Notes under the pieces: generated by a model
The model's input: the letters and a program-made list of their open reading frames with translations, nothing else
Database searches by the model: none
What the model was told of the DNA's origin: nothing
Shown: piece by piece, positions 22,176-31,124 of the stretch
Layout: the number at the start of each line of letters is the position of its first letter
How positions within the stretch are numbered: the first letter of the stretch is position 1
Assembly: GCA_934466455.1 (NCBI GenBank)
Contig: CAKSLF010000007.1
Coordinates: 1-64,000 of the forward strand
Length of the DNA stretch: 64,000 nt
Origin: an uncultured Oscillospiraceae bacterium
Lineage (GTDB): Bacteria; Bacillota; Clostridia; Oscillospirales; Ruminococcaceae
Direction: 5' to 3'
Made by a program: the position numbers and the translations under genes

Positions 22176-23351
22176 TTATTTTATGATTTTTCTTGCCTCA
22201 AGATAGTACCGTTTTTCGTAGGGATGTCCCATAGAAAAGCTCTTGCGTACAAATTCCCGTCCGGAACGAATCATCTCATAAACGCTGTCACGGTCAAAGC
22301 TTCGGTAAGTGAATGCAATACAGCCCTCCGATTTTCCGAGGCGTTCGCAGGTATCTGCATCGTGAACATATTCAAGGCTTGCCTCCGGGTGTGCGGCAAG
22401 ATATTTGTCCAATATCGGCTGAAGCTCCTGCAAGGAAGGCAGAGCGGAAAGAGAAAGCCCCATTTCGTTAAGTGCCGAAGCAGGGTCGGAAACTCCGGAA
22501 AGCAACCTGTTCATACACTCATAGGGCATTGCCGGGTCATAAAGATTTATTATCTCCGCAAGGCAATAGCGTGCGGGGTGATTTTTCAGCTCCTCCGGCG
22601 AAAGAGCTTTTTTAAGCTCCTCCCAATAGCATTTTGCGGTTGCAAGAGAATGGTTTCCGTCGCCGACGGCAAAGGAAAATGTGCTTCCGTTTTCGACAAA
22701 AAGCTCCTCAAGGGTATCCGCAACCTTTTGCAGAAGCTCCGGGCTTTGGACCTTTGCACCCTCGAGGTGACCGCCGCCCTCCATAAGCTCAAAATAGTAT
22801 ACCTTCTCCATATTCGAATATTCGCTGTCCAACATACTCATAAGCTTATTTTCTTTATCAACAACAAGCATAAGAATGTGCGGAAGCTCAAGAGCCGCTT
22901 TGCGGCGGATTTCAACACGGGGAGCTACTCTTGTTATATCGGTCATTTCCGTAACCTTGATAAGATTATCGTGTCCCGGTTCAAATTCGTATTGCTCCAA
23001 ATCGAATGCGGCGATAAGCCCCCGCCGAACGCCGTCGGGCGTTTTTCTGCGGTTAAAAATCATTGCCTCGCCCATATCCTCAAGAGTGCCGTCGGAAAGA
23101 TATTTTTTCATAAAGCCGGCACGCTTTTCGTAATTGCGGTCGCCCTCCAAAAGCCAAGCCTCCGGCAGGATAAGATTAAGTGCGGAGGGTGAGTCGCCAA
23201 CATATTCTTTTACACGCCGCCAATATTCGGGCTGCGCCGCATATTGGTCGCAGGCAAGAACAGCATATTTTGAATAGTCAATATTTTTATTCGGCAAAAG
23301 CACATTTGGTATTAAAACACCAAGCTTTGCAAGCTTTTCTTTGTAATTCAT
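22176..23351 (-). CDS. DUF1015 family protein
   Basis: A 391-residue cytoplasmic protein of the DUF1015 family. Recognisable segments are YAVLACDQYAAQPEYW near the N-terminus, FSFAVGDGNHSLATAKC in the middle, and CIAFTYRSFDRDSVYEMI. The conserved GDGNHS motif is the family hallmark. Its function is not established. GGAGG precedes the ATG. It is divergent from pfkA. Confidence 0.85.
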   Translation of the reverse strand: MNYKEKLAKLGVLIPNVLLPNKNIDYSKYAVLACDQYAAQPEYWRRVKEYVGDSPSALNLILPEAWLLEGDRNYEKRAGFMKKYLSDGTLEDMGEAMIFNRRKTPDGVRRGLIAAFDLEQYEFEPGHDNLIKVTEMTDITRVAPRVEIRRKAALELPHILMLVVDKENKLMSMLDSEYSNMEKVYYFELMEGGGHLEGAKVQSPELLQKVADTLEELFVENGSTFSFAVGDGNHSLATAKCYWEELKKALSPEELKNHPARYCLAEIINLYDPAMPYECMNRLLSGVSDPASALNEMGLSLSALPSLQELQPILDKYLAAHPEASLEYVHDADTCERLGKSEGCIAFTYRSFDRDSVYEMIRSGREFVRKSFSMGHPYEKRYYLEARKIIK

Positions 23352-23394
23352 AAGATTACCTCCGATATTCTGCGCTGATGAAAGCTATAATAAG

Positions 23395-23424
23395 ACTTTT
23401 TTCGCTAAAAAACAAGCGAAAAAG
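23395..23424. terminator. Hairpin in the DUF1015-pfkA divergent region
   Basis: TTTTTTCGCT pairs with AGCGAAAAAG around an A-rich loop. It sits between two divergent genes, where a terminator is unexpected; it may insulate the two promoters. Confidence 0.4.
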
Positions 23425-23517
23425 CCCTTTTTTGTAACAACGCATAAATTACGGACGATTTACCGCTTTAACTTGATAAATATAACGGGAAATAAAGCGA
23501 AATATGTTATTTACATA

Positions 23518-23546
23518 TTGCAAAAGGTGCGTTAAAATAGTATATA
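23518..23546 (+). promoter_or_regulatory. Promoter of pfkA
   Basis: TTGCAA (23518-23523) and TATATA (23541-23546) with 17-bp spacing. Confidence 0.6.
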
Positions 23547-23573
23547 TAATTTTATAATGAGCAGGTGAACGCA

Positions 23574-24560
23574 TTGGGCGAATATAAAATGAAAAGGATA
23601 GGCGTATTAACTTCCGGAGGAGATGCTCCGGGAATGAATGCGGCGGTGCGCTCCGTTGTGCGTTCCGCAGCAAGCAAGGGAATAGAGTGCCTTGGAATAC
23701 GCCGAGGATATAACGGGCTTATTTCAGGCGATGTGGAAAAGCTTGGGGCAGAGAGCGTTTCCCGCATAATCAACCGCGGCGGAACAGTGCTCTATACCGC
23801 AAGAAGCGAAGAATTCCGCACCGAGGAGGGCAGAAAAAAGGCCGCCTCCGTGTGTCGGCTTTTCGGAATAGACGGGCTTGTAGCAATAGGCGGCGACGGA
23901 ACATTTAGGGGACTTCTTGAATTTTCAAAGCTTGGTATAGCAACGGTGGGTATCCCGGCAACAATAGATAATGACATTGCCTGTACGGATTACACTATCG
24001 GATTTGATACCGCCGCAAATACCGCAGTAGAGGCGGTTGACCGCCTGCGGGATACAATGCAGTCCCACGAACGCTGCTCCGTTGTTGAAGTTATGGGCAG
24101 AAACGCAGGTCATCTTGCGCTTTATGTAGGGCTTTCTTCGGGCGCAACAGCCGTGCTTGTGCCGGAAAAGCCAATTGATTTTGAGCGTGATGTTGCGGAA
24201 CGAATCCGCTTTGCAAGAATAAACGGAAAAACTCACTTTATGATAATTGTTGCAGAGGGCGCAGGCAGCGCAATGGAAATCGGCGACAGGATACATAATG
24301 AGCTTGGCGTTGATACAAGAGTAACAATTCTCGGTCATATACAAAGGGGAGGCACCCCCTCGGCAAGGGATAGGGTCACGGCAACGGAAATGGGATTTTG
24401 TGCGGTAAAAATACTTTCCTCCGGCGGGACAAACAGAGTTGTCTGCGAGAGAGCGGGGAAGATAACCGATGTTGATATAGACGAAGCACTTTCTATGAAA
24501 AAAGGGCTTGATGAGGACGAATACGCCGTTCTGGAAGCCGCTATGGGAATTGATGAATAA
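23574..24560 (+). CDS. pfkA: 6-phosphofructokinase, ATP-type
   Basis: The committed step of glycolysis. The nucleotide-binding GVLTSGGDAPGMNAAVR, the GGDGTF motif, the catalytic TIDNDI, and VEVMGRNAGHLAL are all present, as in bacterial group I ATP-dependent enzymes. Two starts compete: TTG at 23574 with AGGTGA about 7 bases upstream, or ATG at 23589, which gives the common N-terminus MKRIGVLTS and 323 residues. I favour the TTG for its ribosome binding site, but the ATG fits homologues better. Confidence 0.95.
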   Translation: MGEYKMKRIGVLTSGGDAPGMNAAVRSVVRSAASKGIECLGIRRGYNGLISGDVEKLGAESVSRIINRGGTVLYTARSEEFRTEEGRKKAASVCRLFGIDGLVAIGGDGTFRGLLEFSKLGIATVGIPATIDNDIACTDYTIGFDTAANTAVEAVDRLRDTMQSHERCSVVEVMGRNAGHLALYVGLSSGATAVLVPEKPIDFERDVAERIRFARINGKTHFMIIVAEGAGSAMEIGDRIHNELGVDTRVTILGHIQRGGTPSARDRVTATEMGFCAVKILSSGGTNRVVCERAGKITDVDIDEALSMKKGLDEDEYAVLEAAMGIDE

Positions 24561-24641
24561 AATCCTGCAAAAGCTATTGTAACGAAAAAAGAAAAGTGGT
24601 AAAATAAAAAACCATGCGCAGAAAACGGAGGGAAAACAGTC

Positions 24642-25265
24642 TTGCCCCGGATATATTATTGCACAGCAGAGGAAATTGAACCGATATACGACGCTGCGGC
24701 GGAGCTTGTTACGGCAAAACGCCGAAAAAAGGCGGAAAGGCTCTTAAAAAAAGAGGATAGGCTGCTTTCTGCGGGGGCAAGCCTTATGCTCCGTTCGGTG
24801 CTCAAAATAAACTCCGACGAAGGAATGCTTTATAATGAGCACGGAAAGCCGTATCTTGAGCACGGACCCTGCTTCAGCATTTCACACAGCGGCAATACCG
24901 CCGTGCTCGCCGTATCGGAAAATGAAATCGGAGCGGACATAGAAAAGCTGCGAACACCGGATATAAGGATTGCAAAACGCTCTTTTTCCGAAGAAGAAGC
25001 GGAGCTTGCGATGCTGTCGCCGGAAAACTTTACACGCCTTTGGACAAGAAAGGAAGCCGTGCTCAAGCTGCTCGGAGCCGGTTTTTCCGTTTCTCCGAAA
25101 AATATTGACCTCGGATTAGAGAAAAAGAAATATGAGCTTTTCGGAATAAAATTCGGCTTTTTTGAAACCGAGATTGAGCAAATGCCGTTTTCCGCAGCCT
25201 TTTGCGGGGAAGATTCGGAATTTATGGTAGAACAGCTTTCAAAAGAAGAACTGCTGAAAATATGA
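24642..25265 (+). CDS. 4'-phosphopantetheinyl transferase
   Basis: A 207-residue Sfp/AcpT-type enzyme that moves the phosphopantetheine arm of CoA to acyl or peptidyl carrier proteins. The magnesium motif is GADIEKL, and the second motif is WTRKEAVLKLLG. FSISHSGNTAVLAV is the conserved substrate-binding segment. The start is TTG at 24642, with GGAGGG upstream. No synthase gene lies nearby, so the partner carrier protein is elsewhere. The rRNA methyltransferase follows after 10 bp. Confidence 0.9.
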   Translation: MPRIYYCTAEEIEPIYDAAAELVTAKRRKKAERLLKKEDRLLSAGASLMLRSVLKINSDEGMLYNEHGKPYLEHGPCFSISHSGNTAVLAVSENEIGADIEKLRTPDIRIAKRSFSEEEAELAMLSPENFTRLWTRKEAVLKLLGAGFSVSPKNIDLGLEKKKYELFGIKFGFFETEIEQMPFSAAFCGEDSEFMVEQLSKEELLKI

Positions 25266-25275
25266 GAGGATAAAA

Positions 25276-26502
25276 ATGAAAAAGGAACGCAATTTTCCTA
25301 CGGTGACCGTCACAAAAAAAGGCGAAGCATGGGTTGACGGCGGACACCCTTGGATATACGATGCGGAGATTATCTCTGCGCCGGAGGAATATGAAAACGG
25401 AAGCCTTGTGGACGCCGTTACCGAAAAAGGCAAATATTTAGGAACGGGATTTATCAGCAAGCAAAGTAAAATCCGTGTTCGCCTGCTTTCCCGCAATGCA
25501 AACGATAAGTTCGACAGCGACTTTTTTCGCCGCCGCATAAAATATGCATGGGATTATCGAAAAACCGTTATGGGCGAGGATATTGAGTGCTGCCGTGTGA
25601 TTTTCGGCGAGGCGGACGGCTTTCCCGGTCTTACGGTAGACCGCTTTGGCGAGGTGCTTGTAACCCAATCCCTTTCGGTGGGTATTGAAAGGTATAAGGA
25701 CATAATTTTTCCGCTGCTTTACGAGGTGCTTACCGCCGACGGGCAGAAAATCAGCGGAATTTATGAGCGCAACGATGTTGCTATAAGAACCCTCGAGGGG
25801 CTTTCCGAAAATAAAAGCTGGTATGACCTTGCGGGCGTTCCGCATCCGGAAAGCACCGAAACGGAGATTATCGAAAACGGAATAAAGTATTCCGTGGATT
25901 TTGAAAACGGGCAGAAAACAGGCTTTTTCCTCGACCAAAAGTATAACCGCCTTGCCGTTTCAAAGATAGCAAAGGGAAAGCGTGTTTTGGATTGCTTTAC
26001 CCATACGGGGTCCTTTGCACTTAATGCGGCAAAGGGCGGAGCAAAGCAGGTCTGTGCAGTGGATATTTCGGAATCTGCCATAGAAATGGCAAAGCGGAAT
26101 GCCGCCGCAAACAGCCTCTCCGAAAAAATGACATTCCGGGTCGAGGATGTGTTCGACCTCTTTCCAAAGCTTGAGGAGGAACACGAAAAGTTTGATTTTA
26201 TTATTCTTGATCCTCCGGCATTTACAAAGTCAAGAAAAACCGTCGAGAGCGCATCTAAGGGATATAAGGAGATAAACCTTCGTGCAATGAAGGCTCTTCC
26301 GAGGGGCGGCTATCTTGCAACCTGTTCCTGTTCGCATTTTATGACGGAGGAGCTTTTTGTAAAGATGCTGCGCTCTGCGGCAAAGGACGCCTGCGTGGAG
26401 CTTCGCCAGATAGAAGCCCGCCGTCAATCTCCGGATCACCCGATTCTTTGGAATGTGCCGGAAACGGATTATCTTAAATTTTATATCTTCCAGGTAATAT
26501 GA
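25276..26502 (+). CDS. RlmI/RlmK-type 23S rRNA methyltransferase
   Basis: A 408-residue SAM-dependent enzyme. The N-terminal PUA domain (about 5-80) is followed by an RNA-binding segment and a Rossmann methyltransferase domain (about 220-408). Motif I is VLDCFTHTGSFAL, motif IV IILDPPAF, and CSCSHF carries the catalytic cysteine of m5C enzymes. It is like RlmI, which modifies 23S rRNA C1962; the exact target is inferred. It is coupled to the next gene. Confidence 0.88.
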   Translation: MKKERNFPTVTVTKKGEAWVDGGHPWIYDAEIISAPEEYENGSLVDAVTEKGKYLGTGFISKQSKIRVRLLSRNANDKFDSDFFRRRIKYAWDYRKTVMGEDIECCRVIFGEADGFPGLTVDRFGEVLVTQSLSVGIERYKDIIFPLLYEVLTADGQKISGIYERNDVAIRTLEGLSENKSWYDLAGVPHPESTETEIIENGIKYSVDFENGQKTGFFLDQKYNRLAVSKIAKGKRVLDCFTHTGSFALNAAKGGAKQVCAVDISESAIEMAKRNAAANSLSEKMTFRVEDVFDLFPKLEEEHEKFDFIILDPPAFTKSRKTVESASKGYKEINLRAMKALPRGGYLATCSCSHFMTEELFVKMLRSAAKDACVELRQIEARRQSPDHPILWNVPETDYLKFYIFQVI

Positions 26503-26513
26503 GGAAAAAGAAA

Positions 26514-27383
26514 ATGAAGTTCAAAAAAATCACAAAACAGCAGGTCACGGATTTTTTGCTGCTTACTCTTGCTTCTGAGCTTATCGCCGTGGGAACATGG
26601 CTGTTCAAGTACCCAAACAACTTTACCTTTGGCGGAGTTACGGGTCTTTCCATAGTTCTGAGCAAAGCAATACCATTTGAAGTAGCCCCAAGTACCATAA
26701 ACCTTGTTATAAATGCAATACTTATGATTCTCGGAATTGCGGTGCTCGGAAAAGAATTTGCCGGAAAAACAATGTATGTAACCGTTCTTTCCACGGTTAG
26801 CATTTCCTTATTGGATAAGCTTGCTTTTATAACGGAGCCGCTTACAAATCAGCCCATGCTGGAGTTTGTTTTTGCGGTGGGCGTACCGGGGGTTGCCTCT
26901 GCGATTCTCTTTAATATGGACGCATCAAGCGGCGGCACGGATATAATTGCGATGATACTTAAAAAGTATACAACATTGGAAATCGGTACGGCAATTTTTG
27001 CGGCGGATTTGTTTATTGCCGCAAGCGCATTTTTTGCTTTCGATTTTCAAACAGGTCTTTTCTCCATTTTGGGGCTTTTTGCAAAGACGCTTGTTATCGA
27101 CAGCGCAATCGAAAACTTCAATCTTTGCAAATACTTTACCGTAATTACGGTAAACCCAAAGCCGATATGCGATTTTATACACCATGAGCTTGACCGAAGC
27201 GCAACAATTTATAAGGCGGAGGGAGCATACTCCCATACGGAAAGAAGCGTTATCCTTACGGTTATGAAAAGAAGCCAGGCGGTACGCCTTCGCCGCTTTG
27301 TAAGAGATATTGACCCCCATGCATTTATCATGATTACAAACAGCAGCGAGATTATCGGCAAGGGCTTCCGGGGATTTAACTGA
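26514..27383 (+). CDS. YitT family membrane protein
   Basis: A YitT/DUF161 membrane protein of about 289 residues with five or six membrane helices in the first 190 residues (LTLASELIAVGTWLF, ISIVLS-type segments, ASSGGTDIIAMIL) and a soluble C-terminal DUF2179 domain (HHELDRSATIYKAEGAYS, DPHAFIMITNSSEIIGKGF). The transport role is not established. An ATG at 26499 overlaps the previous stop (ATGA); the ATG at 26514 has GAGG at better spacing. A terminator follows. Confidence 0.85.
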   Translation: MKFKKITKQQVTDFLLLTLASELIAVGTWLFKYPNNFTFGGVTGLSIVLSKAIPFEVAPSTINLVINAILMILGIAVLGKEFAGKTMYVTVLSTVSISLLDKLAFITEPLTNQPMLEFVFAVGVPGVASAILFNMDASSGGTDIIAMILKKYTTLEIGTAIFAADLFIAASAFFAFDFQTGLFSILGLFAKTLVIDSAIENFNLCKYFTVITVNPKPICDFIHHELDRSATIYKAEGAYSHTERSVILTVMKRSQAVRLRRFVRDIDPHAFIMITNSSEIIGKGFRGFN

Positions 27384-27393
27384 ATATACGAGG

Positions 27394-27422
27394 AAAGGTC
27401 TGCGGCATTGCCGCAGACCTTT
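27394..27422 (+). terminator. Terminator of yitT-like gene
   Basis: AAAGGTCTGCGGC pairs with GCCGCAGACCTTT, with more T after it. Confidence 0.92.
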
Positions 27423-27436
27423 TTTTGTGGGGTTAA

Positions 27437-27793
27437 TCAGCCGTTTTGCCCGCCAAGACCAAAGCTTATGGAAAGAGCCTCGTCAATTTTACCCATGGAA
27501 CCGTCGTCAAGCCGCCCCATGTGCTCTTTAAGCCGCTGTTTATCAATTGTGCGTATCTGTTCAAGCAGCACTATGGAATCCTTTGCAAGACCGCAGCTTT
27601 GGGAAGAAACCTCAATATGAGTAGGAAGCTTTGTTTTTTCTTTTTGGCTTGTTATTGCTGCGGCTATAACCGTTGGGCTGAATTTATTGCCAACATCGTT
27701 TTGCACTATAAGAACGGGGCGAATTCCGCCCTGTTCGGAGCCGACAACCGGACTTAGGTCGGCGTAAAATATATCTCCTCTTTTTACGGTCAT
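27437..27793 (-). CDS. mazF: MazF/EndoA-type mRNA interferase
   Basis: A 118-residue toxin that cuts mRNA at short sites. The signature N-terminus is MTVKRGDIFYADLSPVVGSE, then GGIRPVLIVQND and TVIAAAITSQ, as in Bacillus EndoA. The start is ATG at 27793; the frame is open further upstream but without a ribosome binding site. No antitoxin (MazE/EndoAI) gene is found beside it: the upstream 179 bp lead straight into divergent miaB, and downstream is yitT. The antitoxin must be elsewhere, or the protein acts alone. Confidence 0.92.
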   Translation of the reverse strand: MTVKRGDIFYADLSPVVGSEQGGIRPVLIVQNDVGNKFSPTVIAAAITSQKEKTKLPTHIEVSSQSCGLAKDSIVLLEQIRTIDKQRLKEHMGRLDDGSMGKIDEALSISFGLGGQNG

Positions 27794-27972
27794 TATTCTC
27801 ACGCTCCGTATTTTTGATACAGAGATATTATTGCCGCGAAAATGCTTTGCTAAACATATCGCACTATATACTATTGCCAAAATCGCCCCTTCGTGATAAT
27901 ATATTATGTGTGAAAGCGCACTCGCAAAAAACGGGTGGTTTTTGCTTTATTTTAATCGTAAAGGAATTTTCC

Positions 27973-29355
27973 ATGTCAGAGTTTGATTACACCCTTGCGG
28001 TCAAAGAGATGCTTGCAGAGCGTCCCGGACCGCACAATGCCTATGTTCACACATACGGCTGCCAACAGAATTTTTCCGACGGGGAAAAGCTTGAGGGAAT
28101 ACTGGAGCAAATGGGTTACACAATAACCCACACCTCGGAGGGAGCGGAATTTGTAATATTCAACACCTGCGCAATCAGAGAAAACGCCGAGCAGCGTGTT
28201 TTCGGGAATGTGGGTATTCTAAAAAAGGCTCATAACGAAAACCCGGATATGATAATTGCCGTATGCGGCTGTATGGTTCAGCAGGAGCATATTGCAAAAA
28301 AATTTCGCCAAAGCTATCCCTTTGTTGATATAGTTTTCGGAACCCATGCCGCACCCCGCCTTCCGGAGCTTGTCTATAAGTACCTCACAAAGAAAAAACG
28401 CCTCTTTGATATTGGAGAGGGCGAAGGCTGTATGGCGGAATATCTTCCGGTTCATCGGGACGGCTTGCTAAAGGCAAATTTGCCGATTATGCACGGCTGC
28501 GATAATTTTTGCACATACTGCGTCGTTCCTCTTGTAAGGGGAAGAGAAAAAAGCCGCCTTCCGGAAAATATAATTGCTGAAGCAAAGGAGATTGTTGCGG
28601 CGGGATATAAGGAGATAACCCTTCTTGGGCAAAATGTAAACTCCTACGGCAAAGGTTTGGATAACCCAATAAGCTTTGCGCAGCTTCTTCGTATGGTAAA
28701 CGATATTCCCGGAGATTTTAGGATAAAGTTTATGACCTCACACCCAAAGGACTGTACAAGGGAGCTTCTTGAAGCAATCCGGGATTGCGAAAAGGTTTGC
28801 AACTATATTCATCTTCCGGTTCAAAGCGGTTCGGACGATGTCCTTCGCCGCATGAACCGCCGCTATACCGCCGAGCATTATATGGAGCTTCTTGATATGG
28901 CAAGGGAAATCGTACCCGGAATTACAGTCACAAGCGACCTGATAGTCGGCTTTCCGGGAGAAACGGAGGAAGACTTTGAGGCAACCATGGAGCTTTCAAA
29001 AAGAGCCCGCTGGCTTATGACATACAGCTTCATCTATTCAAAAAGAGAGGGAACAAGAGCCGCCGTAATGGAAAATCAGATTCCGCCGGAGGTTTCTTCA
29101 AACCGTTTTCAAAGGCTTCTCGACCTGCAAACGGAGATAAGCCACGAAATAAATGCCTCATATGTGGGCAAAACAACAACGGTGCTGTTTGACGATGAAT
29201 GTGACGCCGGCGAGGGATATATAAGCGGCAGAAGCTTTGAAAACCTTGTTGTTCGTGTTCCGAGAGAACAGGCACCCGCCGGCTTTGCAAGGGTTTATTT
29301 GAAAGAATCCCTCGGCTGGGCACTTGACGGAGAAATTATTAAAACGGAGGAATAA
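27973..29355 (+). CDS. miaB: tRNA-2-methylthio-N6-dimethylallyladenosine synthase
   Basis: A 460-residue radical SAM methylthiotransferase that modifies A37 of tRNAs reading UNN codons. The N-terminal UPF0004 domain has the cluster cysteines in TYGCQQNFSD, NTCAIREN and VCGCMVQQ. The radical SAM CxxxCxxC is MHGCDNFCTYC. A TRAM domain closes the protein (YVGKTTTVLFDDE). ATG at 27973 has AAAGGA upstream. The YlbF-like gene follows after 3 bp, the same order as ymcB-ymcA in Bacillus. Confidence 0.95.
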   Translation: MSEFDYTLAVKEMLAERPGPHNAYVHTYGCQQNFSDGEKLEGILEQMGYTITHTSEGAEFVIFNTCAIRENAEQRVFGNVGILKKAHNENPDMIIAVCGCMVQQEHIAKKFRQSYPFVDIVFGTHAAPRLPELVYKYLTKKKRLFDIGEGEGCMAEYLPVHRDGLLKANLPIMHGCDNFCTYCVVPLVRGREKSRLPENIIAEAKEIVAAGYKEITLLGQNVNSYGKGLDNPISFAQLLRMVNDIPGDFRIKFMTSHPKDCTRELLEAIRDCEKVCNYIHLPVQSGSDDVLRRMNRRYTAEHYMELLDMAREIVPGITVTSDLIVGFPGETEEDFEATMELSKRARWLMTYSFIYSKREGTRAAVMENQIPPEVSSNRFQRLLDLQTEISHEINASYVGKTTTVLFDDECDAGEGYISGRSFENLVVRVPREQAPAGFARVYLKESLGWALDGEIIKTEE

Positions 29356-29358
29356 AAA

Positions 29359-29772
29359 ATGGATATTATCGAGATGACAAGAGAGCTTGCAAAAAAACTT
29401 CAGCAGGAGGATGCATATATCCTTCTTAATACCACCCAAAAAGCGGTTGAGGATGACGATGCGCTTCAGGAAGCGATCGCAGACTTTAATATGAAAAGAT
29501 ACGAGCTTACCCAGGAGGTCACCAAAAAGGACAGAGATGACGCAAAGGTTGACGAGCTTGACAAAACCGTTCGCGAGATGTATGACGAAATAACCAACAA
29601 CGAAAAAATGGTAGCGTATAACAATGCTCAGGACGAGTTTAACGATATGTTTGAATATGTTCTGCATATTCTTCAAATGGCGGCAACAGGCGACGACCCC
29701 GATTCCATAGAAAAGCCCGAACAGGGCGGCGGCTGCTCCGGCGATTGCAGCTCCTGCGGCGGCTGCGGCTGA
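29359..29772 (+). CDS. YlbF/YmcA (Ric) family protein with cysteine tail
   Basis: A 137-residue all-helical protein of the YlbF/YmcA family (MDIIEMTRELAKKLQQED, YNNAQDEFNDMFEYVLH). The C-terminal tail is GGGCSGDCSSCGGCG with four cysteines. In Bacillus, YlbF, YmcA and YaaT form an iron-sulfur complex that supports RNase Y processing and sporulation. The miaB-ymcA order supports a Ric-type role, and the cysteine tail suits cluster or metal binding; both are inferences. RBS overlap with the miaB stop indicates coupling. Confidence 0.85.
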   Translation: MDIIEMTRELAKKLQQEDAYILLNTTQKAVEDDDALQEAIADFNMKRYELTQEVTKKDRDDAKVDELDKTVREMYDEITNNEKMVAYNNAQDEFNDMFEYVLHILQMAATGDDPDSIEKPEQGGGCSGDCSSCGGCG

Positions 29773-29791
29773 TTTTTTGGAGGTGACAGCA

Positions 29792-30442
29792 ATGGAAAAA
29801 CAAGAAGTAGCAAAAATGCTTGACCACACTCTGCTAAAGGCGGACGCCACTCATGAGCAGCTCCGTGCGGTCTGCAACGAAGCAAAGCAATACGGCGTTG
29901 CAGCCGTTTGCGTAAATTCTCTTAACGCATATTTCGTCCATAAGGAGCTTAAAGGCAGCGGAATAAAAACCTGCGTTGTCGTAGGTTTTCCTCTTGGTGC
30001 AACCGCTTCTGCGGCAAAGGCTTTTGAGGCCGCCTGCGCAATCGAGGACGGTGCAGAGGAAATTGATATGGTAATAGACATTGCCTCCGCAAAAGTTGGC
30101 GATTGGCGCAGGGTGGAGGACGACATCGCAACCGTGCTTGACGCCTGCGACGGAAGAGCGTTGCTCAAGGTTATTATTGAATGCTGCCTGCTTACCGATG
30201 AAGAAAAGGTGCAGGCTTGCCTTGCGGCAAAAAGAGCGGGCGCACAGTTTGTAAAAACCTCAACCGGCTTTTCTACCGGCGGCGCAACCGTTGCCGATGT
30301 AAAGCTTATGCGGGAAACCGTTGGTCCGGATATGGGCGTAAAGGCAGCCGGCGGCGTTCGTGATTTTGCAACCGCCTGCGCAATGATTGAGGCGGGGGCA
30401 AACCGTATAGGAACCTCAAGCGCAGCAAAAATTCTCGACTGA
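29792..30442 (+). CDS. deoC: Deoxyribose-phosphate aldolase
   Basis: Splits 2-deoxyribose-5-phosphate into acetaldehyde and glyceraldehyde-3-phosphate. The 216-residue protein has LDHTLLKADAT at the N-terminus, VVVGFPLGA, KVIIECCLLTD, and the Schiff-base lysine in FVKTSTGFSTGGAT. The start is ATG at 29792 with GGAGGTGA 7 bases upstream. It complements the nucleoside phosphorylases at 56-59 kb, although it is not in their cluster. Confidence 0.97.
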   Translation: MEKQEVAKMLDHTLLKADATHEQLRAVCNEAKQYGVAAVCVNSLNAYFVHKELKGSGIKTCVVVGFPLGATASAAKAFEAACAIEDGAEEIDMVIDIASAKVGDWRRVEDDIATVLDACDGRALLKVIIECCLLTDEEKVQACLAAKRAGAQFVKTSTGFSTGGATVADVKLMRETVGPDMGVKAAGGVRDFATACAMIEAGANRIGTSSAAKILD

Positions 30443-30463
30443 TAATTTATATAGAGGTATAAA

Positions 30464-31108
30464 ATGGGAATATTATTTTTAATTATTTTTATTGTTTCCA
30501 CCGCTGTTCACCTCTATGCTTCTTCAAAAAAGGACCAGAAGCTCAGAAATATAACAAAGCCGTTTATTTTGCTTTCGCTTCTTGGCTTTTATGTGTTTTC
30601 GGCTTCGGAAATCAGAATACAGATAGTTTTGGCTCTGATTTTCAGTTGGCTTGGCGATGTACTGCTTATGCCGAAGGGAAACAAATGGTTTTCTGCCGGC
30701 GGAGTAGCCTTTATGATAAGCCATTTGTTCTTTGTGCTTGGATATAATGAGGACATTGTCTTTTCCGCAATACCCGTTTGGTGTATCGTGTTTTTTGCCG
30801 CCGCTTTTGTCATTGCGGTAAGCATAATATTTTCAAAGCTTAAAGAACACCTGCCGAAGGCACTCTTCTATCCGATGTTTTTCTACCTTTTAGTAAACGG
30901 AACCATGAATTGCTTTGCAATTTTCAGGCTTCTCAGCAATCCCTGCCCCGCAACAATAATCACCTGCATAGGTGCCGTGCTGTTCTTTATTTCGGATACA
31001 TCGCTTTTCTTTGTGCGGTTCAAAAAGAACAGCAGGCTGAAAACCCATTTTATCGTTATGCTGACTTATTCCATAGGCGAAATTTTAATAATCTGCGGTT
31101 TGCTGTAA
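30464..31108 (+). CDS. YhhN family membrane protein (lysoplasmalogenase-like)
   Basis: A 214-residue integral membrane protein with seven or eight helices, matching the YhhN/TMEM86 family: SWLGDVLLMPKGNKWF contains the conserved GD, and FISDTSLFFVRFKK the conserved SD. Family members hydrolyse the vinyl-ether bond of lysoplasmalogens, and plasmalogens are common in anaerobic Clostridia. That activity is inferred. It starts 22 bp after deoC. Confidence 0.8.
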   Translation: MGILFLIIFIVSTAVHLYASSKKDQKLRNITKPFILLSLLGFYVFSASEIRIQIVLALIFSWLGDVLLMPKGNKWFSAGGVAFMISHLFFVLGYNEDIVFSAIPVWCIVFFAAAFVIAVSIIFSKLKEHLPKALFYPMFFYLLVNGTMNCFAIFRLLSNPCPATIITCIGAVLFFISDTSLFFVRFKKNSRLKTHFIVMLTYSIGEILIICGLL

Positions 31109-31124
31109 TATCGGAGGGATAAAA

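Noticed and set aside
27814..27972. N-terminal extension of MiaB
   Set aside because: The frame is open upstream, but the family starts near the ATG at 27973, which has a ribosome binding site.
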